From assembly GCF_025643595.1 (NCBI RefSeq), contig NZ_CP102826.1, positions 310,001-374,000 of the forward strand: a stretch of 64,000 bases of DNA, written 5' to 3'. Under the pieces are notes generated by a model. It was not told the origin of the DNA, did not search any database, and saw only the letters and a program-made list of their open reading frames with translations. This document shows positions 35,910-44,353 of this stretch, in pieces. This stretch comes from Saccharopolyspora rosea (GTDB lineage Bacteria > Actinomycetota > Actinomycetes > Mycobacteriales > Pseudonocardiaceae). Positions within the stretch are counted from its first letter, which is position 1; every line of letters starts with the position of its first letter. A program made the position numbers and the translations under genes.

Positions 35910-37850
35910 TCAGAGCTCGATCTGCGGGTGCAGCCGGGCGACCGACCAGGTGCGTTGCCGCTGCACGGCGAGCGTGGTCAGGGCGAGGAACAACACGCCG
36001 AAACCGGCCAGCACGCAGGCGTCGCGGATCAGGTGCTCGGTCAGGCCGCCGGAGATCGTGACGCGCAGACCGTCCACCAGGTAGGTCATCGGCAGGTACG
36101 GGTGCACGGCCTGGAACGGTGCCGGAGCCGTCTCCATCGGGTACAGGCCGCCGCACGCCGTCAGCTGCACGATGAGCAGCACCAGCGACAGCAGGTCGCC
36201 GATCGCCCCCAGGGCGGTCCGCAGGAAGTGGTCGATCGCCACGAACGCGGCCGCCGCCAGCGCGATCAACCCGAGCGTCCACCACAGGTGCTTCGGGTTG
36301 AGGCCGAGCCCGAGTTCCACGGCGCCGAACAGCACGAGCCCGCCGACGACGCCGAGCACCGCGGCGGGCAGGAACCCGGCCACCGCGATCGTCACCGGGT
36401 TCACGCGGTCGGCCAGCGCGCGCAGGTTGACCGGCTTCAGCAGCAGGTAGGCGAACAGGCCGAACACCCACAGCGCGATGGAGAAGAAGAACGGCGCGAG
36501 GCCGCGGCCGTAGACGTGCGCCGGGTTGAGGTTGTCGGTGTGGATCTCGGTGGGGGAGCCGAGCACGTCGGCGGCCTGCGCGACCTGCGTCGGATTCGTC
36601 GGCGGGATCTTGCCCAGCGAGTCGTCGACCAGCTTCTGCAGGTGCTTGGCGCCGTCGTTGAGCTGCCCGGCCCCGGTTTGCAGCACACCGCTGCCGGAGA
36701 CCAGCGTGCTCAGCCCGCTGGTGACACCGGCCGTGCCGCCGGACAGCTGGGCGGTGCCGGCGCGCAGCGCGTCGGCCGGTGCGGTGATGGCCCGCACCTG
36801 GCCCTGGAGCGGTCCCATGTTCTGCTGGAGACCGAGGGCCTGCTGGTTGGCGTCCTGGGCGGTGCCCAGGGCGCGCTGCGCGTCGCGGTCGGCGTTGCCG
36901 GTGGCGTCGGCGAGCTTGCGCGAGTTGTCCGCGGCCCGCTGGTAGACCGGGTCCTGGGCGAGATCGGGGTGCTTCTGGGCCAGCTCCCGCAGCACCGAGA
37001 CGCCCTCGCCGGCGCGCTGGTTGACGAAACCGGTGGTCGTCTTGATCGTGTTCAGGCTGTCGACCGCCACGTTGCTGGCGTTCACCAGCGAGTTCACCGC
37101 TCCGGGAAGCTTGTCCGCGGTGAAGTCGCTGATCGACGACAGCTTCTCATCGAGCTGGGCGGTGGCCTCGGAGACGGCCTGCACCCCGCCGGAGATCTCC
37201 CCGGCGCCGTCGCGGACGCCGCCGAGCCCCTTGGTCAGCGCGGCGGTGCCCTGCTTGCTGAGGTCGGTGCCCTCGACGAGTTGCTTGGACGCCTCCGAGG
37301 CGGTCTGCAGCTTCTCCCGGGCCTGGTCGAGCTCGCCGTACAGGGCGCGGGCGTAGCTGGCATGCGCGGCCGCGTTGATCTGGTTCTGCAGCTCGGTCTT
37401 CACCGTGTCGGCCATGATCCCGGCGATGTAGCCGTTGGCGTCGTTCTTGGTGATCCGCAGCGCCGCGCGCTCCGGGTTGCGGTCGGCGGCGCTGGCGAGC
37501 TTGGCGCTGAAGTCGGCGGGCACCTCGATGGTGAAGTAGTACCGCCCGTCCTTCAGACCGCGCCGTGCCTCGTCGGTGTCCACGAAGTGCCAGGAGAAGA
37601 TGCTGGTGGCGCGCAGCTGCTCGACGAACTGGTCACCGGCGTCGATGTGCTCGCCCTGGCGGTCCACCGCGTGGTCGGAGTTGACCACCGCCACCGGAAC
37701 CCGGTCCAGGCGGCCGTACGGGTCCCAGTTCGACCACAGGTACAGCGCGCCGTACAGCAGCGGGACCAGCACCAGGACCACCGGGACCAGGCGTCGCAAC
37801 GGGCCGCGGAACCGCAGCACCTCCAGCCAGGCGAGCTTGATCGCCCTCAT
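35910..37850 (-). CDS. YhgE/Pip-family membrane protein
   Basis: The 646-residue protein has one N-terminal membrane helix (LVPVVLVLVPLLYGALYLW), a roughly 430-residue external domain rich in coiled coil, and five or six C-terminal helices of ABC-2 permease type. The external part contains SGG/LxxGxxxLxxG repeats (LSGGTAGVTSGLSTLVSGSGVLQTGAGQLNDG). YhgE/Pip proteins are phage receptors or toxin-immunity and ESX-related factors in Firmicutes. ATG 37850 overlaps the ATPase stop by four bases, so the two form an operon. Confidence 0.88.
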   Translation of the reverse strand: MRAIKLAWLEVLRFRGPLRRLVPVVLVLVPLLYGALYLWSNWDPYGRLDRVPVAVVNSDHAVDRQGEHIDAGDQFVEQLRATSIFSWHFVDTDEARRGLKDGRYYFTIEVPADFSAKLASAADRNPERAALRITKNDANGYIAGIMADTVKTELQNQINAAAHASYARALYGELDQAREKLQTASEASKQLVEGTDLSKQGTAALTKGLGGVRDGAGEISGGVQAVSEATAQLDEKLSSISDFTADKLPGAVNSLVNASNVAVDSLNTIKTTTGFVNQRAGEGVSVLRELAQKHPDLAQDPVYQRAADNSRKLADATGNADRDAQRALGTAQDANQQALGLQQNMGPLQGQVRAITAPADALRAGTAQLSGGTAGVTSGLSTLVSGSGVLQTGAGQLNDGAKHLQKLVDDSLGKIPPTNPTQVAQAADVLGSPTEIHTDNLNPAHVYGRGLAPFFFSIALWVFGLFAYLLLKPVNLRALADRVNPVTIAVAGFLPAAVLGVVGGLVLFGAVELGLGLNPKHLWWTLGLIALAAAAFVAIDHFLRTALGAIGDLLSLVLLIVQLTACGGLYPMETAPAPFQAVHPYLPMTYLVDGLRVTISGGLTEHLIRDACVLAGFGVLFLALTTLAVQRQRTWSVARLHPQIEL

Positions 37851-38527
37851 CGGATCTCCTCGCGTTCCAGCACCAGGGTGGGCGTCGGTCGGTGGGTGAC
37901 CTGGGCGGGCAGCGGGATCACCTCGACGTCGCCGAACGGCGGATCGGTGGCGCTGGTCAGCACGGTCATCCCGGTCCCGGCGAGCCCGCGCAGCGCCGCC
38001 CACGCCCGGGAGCGCCCGGTGGCGCCGAGCCCGACGTCGACGTCGTCGACGACGATCCCGGCCGGGGCGGACGCGGCGGTGAGGGCGACGGCGAGCAGCA
38101 GCCGTTCGTCCGCGGCCAGCTCACCGACCAGCGAGGACGCGTTCGGGTCGATGCCCAGCAGGTCGAAGGCGTCGGCGATGGAGCTGATCGGCACCCCGGA
38201 GATGAGCCGTCGCTCGGCGACGGCCTCGCGCACCCGGTGGCGCTCCTCCAGCTCGTACCCCGGCCGCAGCCGGGCGGGCAGCACGAGCCTGCGCACCGCC
38301 CTGGCCTGCGCGGGCAGCACGTGCCCGGAGACCTCGACGTGTCCCGCGACGAGCCGGAGCCGCCCGGACAGCGCGAGCAGCAACGAGGTGCGCCCGGTGC
38401 CGCCGGGTCCGCAGACCACGGCGAGCGACCCCGGGTTGACCCGCAGGTCCACGTTCTCGAACACGGTGCCTTCGGGGCCGCGGGCGGTGATCCCGCGGGC
38501 CAGCACGCTCACGCCGTCGACGTCCAT
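37847..38527 (-). CDS. Degenerate ABC ATPase paired with YhgE/Pip
   Basis: The 226-residue protein has the ABC fold but altered catalytic motifs. Walker A reads GPGGTGRTS, with Arg46 in place of the lysine that binds ATP phosphate. The signature LSGGQ is replaced by VGELAADERLLLAVAL, and Walker B is IVVDDVD, lacking the catalytic glutamate. It probably binds but does not hydrolyse ATP efficiently, or is a structural partner of YhgE. It is translationally coupled to that gene. The call is from fold and motif remnants. Confidence 0.75.
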   Translation of the reverse strand: MDVDGVSVLARGITARGPEGTVFENVDLRVNPGSLAVVCGPGGTGRTSLLLALSGRLRLVAGHVEVSGHVLPAQARAVRRLVLPARLRPGYELEERHRVREAVAERRLISGVPISSIADAFDLLGIDPNASSLVGELAADERLLLAVALTAASAPAGIVVDDVDVGLGATGRSRAWAALRGLAGTGMTVLTSATDPPFGDVEVIPLPAQVTHRPTPTLVLEREEIR

Positions 38528-38602
38528 TCACCGCTCCCGCAGTAGTCGCCACTGCTGATCCAAAGTGGCCTTTCGAGCCGAACGCGGCAACTCGTGAACG
38601 TC

Positions 38603-38614
38603 GTCCACAGTGGA
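38603..38614. repeat. Palindromic word GTCCACAGTGGA (copy 1)
   Basis: This 12-base element lies in the 202-bp gap between the ABC ATPase and the 2H phosphoesterase gene. It is the reverse-oriented relative of GTCCACTGTGGAC found at 41485 and 43681. TCGTCCACA within it differs by one base from a DnaA box. Confidence 0.45.
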
Positions 38615-38729
38615 ATGTCAGAGGTCGCCTTCGAGATCGTCCCGAGCAGCGGTGCCGGTGGCGGGACCGCTCACCGGCGAAGAAAGCTGCTCACACCGCT
38701 CACCGAGCCGGAAGCGGGTTCGAAGGCGA

Positions 38730-39257
38730 TCACGCGGGGTGCAGCACGTCGACCTCGCCGGTCCGGGTGTCGGTCACGCCGATGCGGGTGACCGACGCGC
38801 GCACCGGTTCCGGCGGTTGCAGCGCGCGGAATCCGGCGGCGAGCTGGTCGGCGGTGATGCCCTGGGCCAGCGTGCAGTGCGGGATCCACGCGCCCGGGAA
38901 GTAGTAGGCCGAGGGGTCGCCGACGCGCCCGGCGAGCACGTCGTGCACCGCCGAGTGCACGGCCAGCAGCTCGGTGTCGACGACCGCACCCAGCAGCAGG
39001 TTCCGCTCCTCGCCGGGGAAGGTCCCCAGCGTGTGCAGCCACAGGTCCGGAATGGACAGCAGGCGCAGCTCGGCGCGCAGCGCCTTGCGCGCCGCGGCGG
39101 GGATCGAGCGGGCCGCCGCCAGCGTCACGTGCGGGAGGAAGCGGCCACCTGTGGCGGTGTCCAGGCTGGGCACCCCGGCGTCGTCCAGTCGGCGCCACAG
39201 CTCGCGGATCTCGGCCTCGCCCTCGGCGTCGAAGAACAGCTGCAGCGCCTGCGCCAT
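38730..39257 (-). CDS. 2H phosphoesterase (2'-5' RNA ligase/LigT-like)
   Basis: The 175-residue protein carries the two HxT/S motifs that define the 2H superfamily: HVTL in RFLPHVTLAAARS and HCTL in WIPHCTLAQGI. Members open 2',3'-cyclic phosphates or ligate RNA; the cellular substrate is not known. Its ATG overlaps the mutY stop by one base (TGATG), so it is the second gene of a mutY operon. Confidence 0.85.
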   Translation of the reverse strand: MAQALQLFFDAEGEAEIRELWRRLDDAGVPSLDTATGGRFLPHVTLAAARSIPAAARKALRAELRLLSIPDLWLHTLGTFPGEERNLLLGAVVDTELLAVHSAVHDVLAGRVGDPSAYYFPGAWIPHCTLAQGITADQLAAGFRALQPPEPVRASVTRIGVTDTRTGEVDVLHPA

Positions 39258-40159
39258 CAGTGCTCCCCGGGGAGCGCGAACCGGCCGTCGGCGGTCTGCT
39301 CGACCAGGCCGTCCACCAGCAGCGAGTCCAGGCACCGGTCGCGCTGCCCGGCGTCGGACCACACCGCGTCGAGCTCGTGGCGGCCGACCGGACCCGTCGA
39401 TCCGCGCAGCACGTCGAGGAGTTTGCCGCGCACCTGCCGGTCCGTGCCGGCGAACTTCTGCACCTTCTTGGGCGGGCCCGCGTACGCCGGACGACCGGCG
39501 TGCTGCCAGGCGCAGTCGTGCGCGATGGGGCAGGACTCGCAGGCGGGCGACCGGACGGTGCACACGACCTGCCCGAGTTCCATCAACGCTGCGGACATCC
39601 TGGCCGCGGTGGCGTCGTCCGACGGCAGCAGCGCGTCGACGTCGGCGAGGTCGCGCTTGGTCGACGGCGGACCGGCGTCGCCGGCGCCGTGCACGGCGCG
39701 CGCCACCACGCGGCGCACGTTGGTGTCCACCACGGGGGCCCGCCTGCCGTATGCGAAGGCGGCCACGGCGCGCGCCGTGTAGGCGCCGATGCCGGGCAGT
39801 GCGAGCAGCGTGTCGACATCGGACGGCACGACGTCGCCGTGCTCGTCGGCGATGACACCGGCCGCCTGGTGCAGGCGCAGCGCGCGGCGCGGGTAGCCGA
39901 GCTTGCCCCACGCGCGCAGCACCTCGCCCTGCGATTCGGCGGCGAGGTCGGAGGGACGCGGCCAGCGGCGCATCCACTCCTCCCAGATCGGCTGGACCCG
40001 GTTCACCGGCGTCTGCTGCAGCATCGTCTCGCTGACCAGCACGCCCCAGCCGGTGGTGCCCGGCGCGCGCCACGGCAGCGGACGCGCGCTGGTGTCGAAC
40101 CAGTCGACGAGTTCGACCGGATTCACCGGCGGCACAGCGGAATTCGAGATGGTGGTCAT
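39257..40159 (-). CDS. mutY: A/G-specific adenine glycosylase
   Basis: The 300-residue enzyme has the helix-hairpin-helix LLALPGIGAYTARAVAAFAYG, the catalytic Glu in VSETMLQQT and Asp in VVDTNVRRV. It also has an intact 4Fe-4S loop C-X6-C-X2-C-X5-C (CTVRSPACESCPIAHDC). It removes adenine mispaired with 8-oxoguanine. Length is short of E. coli MutY (350) because the C-terminal MutT-like domain is reduced, as in other actinobacteria. Confidence 0.95.
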   Translation of the reverse strand: MTTISNSAVPPVNPVELVDWFDTSARPLPWRAPGTTGWGVLVSETMLQQTPVNRVQPIWEEWMRRWPRPSDLAAESQGEVLRAWGKLGYPRRALRLHQAAGVIADEHGDVVPSDVDTLLALPGIGAYTARAVAAFAYGRRAPVVDTNVRRVVARAVHGAGDAGPPSTKRDLADVDALLPSDDATAARMSAALMELGQVVCTVRSPACESCPIAHDCAWQHAGRPAYAGPPKKVQKFAGTDRQVRGKLLDVLRGSTGPVGRHELDAVWSDAGQRDRCLDSLLVDGLVEQTADGRFALPGEH

Positions 40160-40206
40160 GGCACCGCCGATCCTGCCAGGTGCCCCGGACGGCGCGGGCG
40201 CAGGCC

Positions 40207-40698
40207 CTACGCGACCTCGACGAGTTCGCCGGTCACGATGTCGGCCACGAAGCCGCGCACCGCGGTGGTCAGCGAGAGGAACGGGCTCCGGCGGACGCGT
40301 TCCACCGACTGGCGCACGTCCTGCTCGGCGTCGGTGAAGGTCTCCACCGACCACGACGGCCGCATGCCGGTCTCGGCCTCCAGCTCCGCCTTGAACTCGG
40401 CGTCGGTGAAGGTCTGCATCCCGCAGGCGGTGTGGTGGATGACCATGACCTCGCGGGTGCCGAGCTTGCGCTGGCTGACGGCCAGGGACCGGATCACGTC
40501 CTCGGTGACCGCGCCGCCCGCGTTGCGGATCACGTGCGCCTCACCGGGCTGCAGGCCCAGCGACTCGAACACGTTGATGCGGCAGTCCATGCAGGTCACG
40601 ATCGCCACGCGCAGCGCGGGCTGCCCGGGCAGTTCGCGGGCGGCCGCGGTGCGGGCGTACTGGGCGTTGCGCTGCACGATGTCGTCGCAGGCAGTCAC
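40207..40698 (-). CDS. Beta-class carbonic anhydrase
   Basis: The 163-residue protein has the zinc and catalytic set C36-x-D38-x-R40 (CMDCR) and H89-x2-C92 (HTAC), defining a type of small beta carbonic anhydrase equivalent to M. tuberculosis Rv3588c (CanB). It interconverts CO2 and bicarbonate. GTG 40698 follows GGGAGGA. It lies 47 bases before mutY, as in M. tuberculosis. Confidence 0.94.
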   Translation of the reverse strand: MTACDDIVQRNAQYARTAAARELPGQPALRVAIVTCMDCRINVFESLGLQPGEAHVIRNAGGAVTEDVIRSLAVSQRKLGTREVMVIHHTACGMQTFTDAEFKAELEAETGMRPSWSVETFTDAEQDVRQSVERVRRSPFLSLTTAVRGFVADIVTGELVEVA

Positions 40699-40817
40699 TG
40701 TCGTCCTCCCGGATCCCGAATGTCGACCGCGCGGTTGCGATCGCCCGGACGAGGTAACCGCGCGAGGTGCTCGCGGCACAAGTCCTGCGCGATCGATTCC
40801 ACAGCGCCACGATACGC

Positions 40818-40831
40818 CCGAACGGGTGATA
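40818..40831. repeat. Intergenic 14-mer CCGAACGGGTGATA (copy 2)
   Basis: This copy is identical to the word at 33460-33473 and sits in the divergent promoter gap between the carbonic anhydrase and the Rv3587c-like gene. Confidence 0.5.
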
Positions 40832-40876
40832 TTCGGATCCGGGATCCGGACCATGCCGCGGGTTACCGTTCCACTC

Positions 40877-41464
40877 GTGCTTGATCCGAACGGACCGCTC
40901 CCGCCGACGGTGTACTGGCGCCGTCGGGCCGTGGCGCTCGGCTCCGTCGTGGTCGCGGTGGCCCTGCTGGCCTGGGGCGCGCTGGCGCTCACCGGTGGTG
41001 AGCGGAGACCGCAGGCACCGCCCGCAGCCCCACCGGGTCCGCCGGTCGCGGTGGCCGCCGACGCGGCCCCGCAGGACTGCCCGGACCAGGCGCTGCGGGT
41101 CGCGGCGGAGGTCGCGCGGCCGTCCTCCCGCGCCGGTGACCGGATCGGCCTGAGCATCGTGGTGACCAACGCCGGGGACCGGCCGTGCGTGCGCGACACC
41201 GGCCGGACGCTGCGCGAGTTGACGGTGTCCACGGCCGCCGGGAAGCACGTCTGGTCCAGCAACGACTGCTACGCGGAGTCGACGAACGAGAAGCCGCTGC
41301 TGCAGCCCGGTCAGTCGGTGCGCAACGACGTGACGTGGTTCGGCCGCACCTCGGCACCCGGCTGCGCCGAGCCGCCGCAGGCGGTCCCGCCCGGCGACTA
41401 CCAGGTCACGGCGCGGCTGGCCGACCTCGCCAGCGCTCCCACCCCGTTCCGGCTCACGCCCTGA
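40877..41464 (+). CDS. Membrane-anchored secreted protein (Rv3587c-like)
   Basis: The 195-residue protein has one N-terminal membrane helix (AVALGSVVVAVALLAWGALAL), a proline-rich linker and an extracytoplasmic beta-sandwich. The latter has four cysteines (QDCPDQ, RPCVRD, NDCYAE, PGCAEP) and the pattern LSIVVTNAGDRPC seen in DUF4232-like domains. It occupies the place of M. tuberculosis Rv3587c beside canB. GTG 40877 lies 7 bases after TACCGT. Function is unknown. Confidence 0.75.
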   Translation: MLDPNGPLPPTVYWRRRAVALGSVVVAVALLAWGALALTGGERRPQAPPAAPPGPPVAVAADAAPQDCPDQALRVAAEVARPSSRAGDRIGLSIVVTNAGDRPCVRDTGRTLRELTVSTAAGKHVWSSNDCYAESTNEKPLLQPGQSVRNDVTWFGRTSAPGCAEPPQAVPPGDYQVTARLADLASAPTPFRLTP

Positions 41465-41484
41465 CGACGGCGTTCCCGATGCGG

Positions 41485-41497
41485 GTCCACTGTGGAC
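41485..41497. repeat. Palindromic word GTCCACTGTGGAC (copy 2)
   Basis: The 13-base near-palindrome lies in the 41-bp gap between converging genes, directly after the Rv3587c-like stop and before the radA stop. It is repeated exactly at 43681-43693. Confidence 0.55.
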
Positions 41498-41505
41498 TCG
41501 TTTGC

Positions 41506-42891
41506 TCAGGACTTGCGTCGCGGGCGGACCAGGCGCAGCGCCTCGCCGATGTTGCGGACCTCGGTGGCGCGGACCTCCTTCGGCAGCGGGCCGGAGTCCG
41601 GCGGGACGAGGGCGCGGTCGAAGCCCAGCCGGGCCGCCTCCGCCAGTCGGCGGCCCACGCCGGTGACGCGCCGGATGTCCCCGGCGAGACCGACCTCCCC
41701 GACCACGACCAGGTCGGAGGGCAGCGGCCGGGACAACCGGGAGGACGCGACGGCCAGCGCCACGGCCAGGTCGGCGGCCGGTTCGGTCACCTTCATGCCG
41801 CCCACGGTGGCGGCGAAGACCTCCTGGTCGCCGGTGCGGATGCTGCCGTGCTTGTCGAGCACCGCGAGCATCATCGACACCCGGGCCGAGTCCAGGCCGC
41901 TCACCGCGCGTCGCGGCATGGTCATCTGGGTGGGGGTGACCAGCGCCTGGACCTCGCTGAGCAGGGGGCGTTTGCCCTCCACCATGACGGTCACCGCGGT
42001 GCCCTCGACCTGCTGCTCCTGGCGGTTCATGAACAGGCCGGACGGGTCGGGGACCTCGGTGATGCCGTCGTCGCGCTGCTCGAAGCAGCCGACCTCGTCG
42101 GCCGGGCCGAAGCGGTTCTTCACGCCGCGCAGCATCCGCAGCGAGGAGTGCCGGTCGCCCTCGAAGTGCAGCACCACGTCCACCAGGTGCTCCAGCACGC
42201 GCGGTCCGGCGACCGCGCCGTCCTTGGTCACGTGCCCGACCAGCACCACCGGAAGGCCGCGTTCCTTGGCCAGCGCCACCAGCGCGGTCGTGACGGCGCG
42301 CACCTGGGTCACGCCGCCGGGGCTGCCCTCGGCCTCCGGTGACTGCACCGTCTGCACCGAATCGACGATCAGCAGGCCGGGCCGCACCGCGTCGACGTGC
42401 CCGAGCACCGCCGAGAGGTCGCTCTCCGCGCCGAGGAACAGCTGGGGGTGCACCGAGTCGGTGCGTTCCGCGCGCAACCGCACCTGGCCCGCGGACTCCT
42501 CGCCGGTGACGTACAGCGACGGGCCGGGCGAGGCGCCCGAGGCCCAGCGGTGCGCGACCTCCAGGAGCAGCGTGGACTTGCCGACCCCGGGCTCCCCGGC
42601 CAGCAGCACGACCGCGCCGGGCACGATCCCGCCGCCGAGCACCCGGTCCAGTTCGGAGATGCCGGTCGACACCGCGCGGGCGGAGTCGAGGTCGACCTCG
42701 GCGATCGGCCGCGCGGGCGTGCTGGGCGCACCCGCGGTGACCTTGGCCAGCGCCGGGCGTGCCGGGGCGGCCTCGTCGATCGTGCCCCACGCCTGGCAGT
42801 TCGGGCAGCGGCCGACCCACTTGGCGACCTCGTGGCCGCAGTCGGCGCAGCGGAAGGCGGGACGGGCGGCGCGGGTGTTCTTGGCGGGCAC
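41506..42891 (-). CDS. radA: DNA repair protein RadA
   Basis: The 461-residue protein has the C4 zinc finger (C15, C18, C29, C32), a RecA-like core with Walker A GEPGVGKST, the RadA-specific KNRFG motif (RGVKNRFGPADEVG) and a C-terminal Lon-like domain (PLPSDLVVVGEVGLAGDIRRV). It is a branch-migration helicase in recombinational repair. GTG 42891 gives the usual short lead to the zinc finger. In most actinobacteria disA follows radA directly; here a 41-bp gap and a converging gene follow instead. Confidence 0.95.
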   Translation of the reverse strand: MPAKNTRAARPAFRCADCGHEVAKWVGRCPNCQAWGTIDEAAPARPALAKVTAGAPSTPARPIAEVDLDSARAVSTGISELDRVLGGGIVPGAVVLLAGEPGVGKSTLLLEVAHRWASGASPGPSLYVTGEESAGQVRLRAERTDSVHPQLFLGAESDLSAVLGHVDAVRPGLLIVDSVQTVQSPEAEGSPGGVTQVRAVTTALVALAKERGLPVVLVGHVTKDGAVAGPRVLEHLVDVVLHFEGDRHSSLRMLRGVKNRFGPADEVGCFEQRDDGITEVPDPSGLFMNRQEQQVEGTAVTVMVEGKRPLLSEVQALVTPTQMTMPRRAVSGLDSARVSMMLAVLDKHGSIRTGDQEVFAATVGGMKVTEPAADLAVALAVASSRLSRPLPSDLVVVGEVGLAGDIRRVTGVGRRLAEAARLGFDRALVPPDSGPLPKEVRATEVRNIGEALRLVRPRRKS

Positions 42892-42992
42892 GGACGCGAG
42901 GCTATCGAGCTGCCGCGACAGCGCCGAGGACCCCGGTCCGGACACGGCGGAAGCCGCCCGCGAGCGCGGGCGGCCTCCTCGGAGTTCCTGGA

Positions 42993-43568
42993 TCAGCCCT
43001 GGGCGCCCGGGGCGCCGTGCTCGGGGCGCGGGCGGTGGTCCTTGCCGATCGGCACCTGGACGGTGACCGGGCCGGCGTTCTGGAAGGTGAACGTCACCGG
43101 GATCGTCACGCCCGGGGTGATGTTCTGCTTCAGACCGTTCAGCGTGATGTCCACGGTGCGCTCGCCGGTGGCGGCCTGCTGCGCCTGGTCGGGCTGCGGC
43201 TGGGCGCCGTAGGCGCGCAGCGCCGTGCCCTGGCGCAGGTCCGTGGTGCCGCCGACGGTGCCCGAGGCGGCGTAGGGGCTGGACACGCTGACCAGCTTGT
43301 CGTCCTGGCCCTGGTTGGACAACACCAGCTCCAGCGGAGCGGAGGAGCCCGCCCGGTAGTCGGAGCCGGAGGCCGGGAAGGTGAACTGGGCGTCGCGGAT
43401 CGCGATCTGCTTGACGACGCCGTTGCCTCCGTTGACCGCGGCGACCTGGGTGTCGGTCTGGGTGACCTGGCCGGCACTGCAGCCGGCGAGAGCGACGACG
43501 GTGCCGAGCCCGAGTGCGGCCGGGATCAACCGCAGGCGGACGGCCTTGTGGTGCTGAGGGCGGCTCAC
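42993..43568 (-). CDS. lpqE: LpqE-like lipoprotein
   Basis: The 191-residue protein has a lipoprotein signal ending VALAGC (Cys30), then an immunoglobulin-like domain (LELVLSNQGQDDKLVSVSSP, PGVTIPVTFTFQNAGPVTVQVPIG) resembling copper-chaperone PCu(A)C folds. The place between radA and carD is that of M. tuberculosis LpqE (Rv3584). It has no obvious Met/His copper cluster. GTG 43568 gives a proper signal peptide. Confidence 0.8.
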   Translation of the reverse strand: MSRPQHHKAVRLRLIPAALGLGTVVALAGCSAGQVTQTDTQVAAVNGGNGVVKQIAIRDAQFTFPASGSDYRAGSSAPLELVLSNQGQDDKLVSVSSPYAASGTVGGTTDLRQGTALRAYGAQPQPDQAQQAATGERTVDITLNGLKQNITPGVTIPVTFTFQNAGPVTVQVPIGKDHRPRPEHGAPGAQG

Positions 43569-43680
43569 GGTTGCAGCGTCCTTCCTGATTGCCGGACAAC
43601 CGGTATCCGAGCTTAATCCCCGCGTGCGCGGGGTGGTGGGAGGGGCCTCGGCGACCACCTCGAACAAGATCGTCTTTTAT

Positions 43681-43693
43681 GTCCACTGTGGAC
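43681..43693. repeat. Palindromic word GTCCACTGTGGAC (copy 3)
   Basis: This exact repeat of 41485-41497 sits in the 278-bp divergent gap between lpqE and carD. That gap holds no gene and contains the carD promoter region. Confidence 0.55.
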
Positions 43694-43846
43694 TTCTTCA
43701 GCGGGCCGAAGTCGTCCGCCTTGCACGTCAACAGGCGGTTTGTCAACCCCTGTCCACCGTCTGACCTGCGATTACGGATGGTGAGGTGGTCGAGGCCGAG
43801 TTGCCTGCCGTGTTAAAGTGGAGGTAGCGAAAGGGGCAGAGGACAC

Positions 43847-44335
43847 ATGGTTTTCAAGGTCGGAGAGACCGTCGTCTACCCGCATCACGGTGCCGCGCTG
43901 ATCGAAGCAATCGAGACTCGTGTGATCAAGGGCGAGGAGAAGCAGTACCTCGTCCTCAAGGTCGCGCAAGGTGACCTGACCGTGCGCGTCCCCGCCGACA
44001 ACGCCGAGATCGTCGGTGTGCGGGACGTCGTGGGCCAGGAGGGGCTCGACCGGGTTTTCGACGTGCTGCGGGCTCCGCACACCGAGGAACCCACCAACTG
44101 GTCCCGGCGGTACAAGGCCAACCTGGAGAAACTCGCCTCCGGCGATGTCAACAAGGTGGCCGAAGTGGTGCGCGACCTCTGGCGACGCGAGAAGGACCGC
44201 GGGTTGTCCGCGGGCGAGAAGCGGATGCTGGCGAAGGCGCGTCAGATCCTGGTCAGCGAGCTCGCGCTGGCCGAGGGAACGGACGAGGGCAAGGCGGAGA
44301 CCCTGCTGGACGAAGTCCTCGCCACCGCGGTCTGA
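43847..44335 (+). CDS. carD: CarD RNA polymerase-binding transcription factor
   Basis: The 162-residue protein has the Tudor-like RNA-polymerase interaction domain ([23 protein letters not shown]) and the helical DNA-binding domain with its conserved tryptophan ([29 protein letters not shown]). Size and sequence match M. tuberculosis CarD. It stabilises open promoter complexes, mainly for rRNA genes. ATG 43847 follows AGAGGA. ispD follows 18 bases downstream. Confidence 0.97.
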   Translation: MVFKVGETVVYPHHGAALIEAIETRVIKGEEKQYLVLKVAQGDLTVRVPADNAEIVGVRDVVGQEGLDRVFDVLRAPHTEEPTNWSRRYKANLEKLASGDVNKVAEVVRDLWRREKDRGLSAGEKRMLAKARQILVSELALAEGTDEGKAETLLDEVLATAV

Positions 44336-44353
44336 GCACCGGGAACGGCGAGT

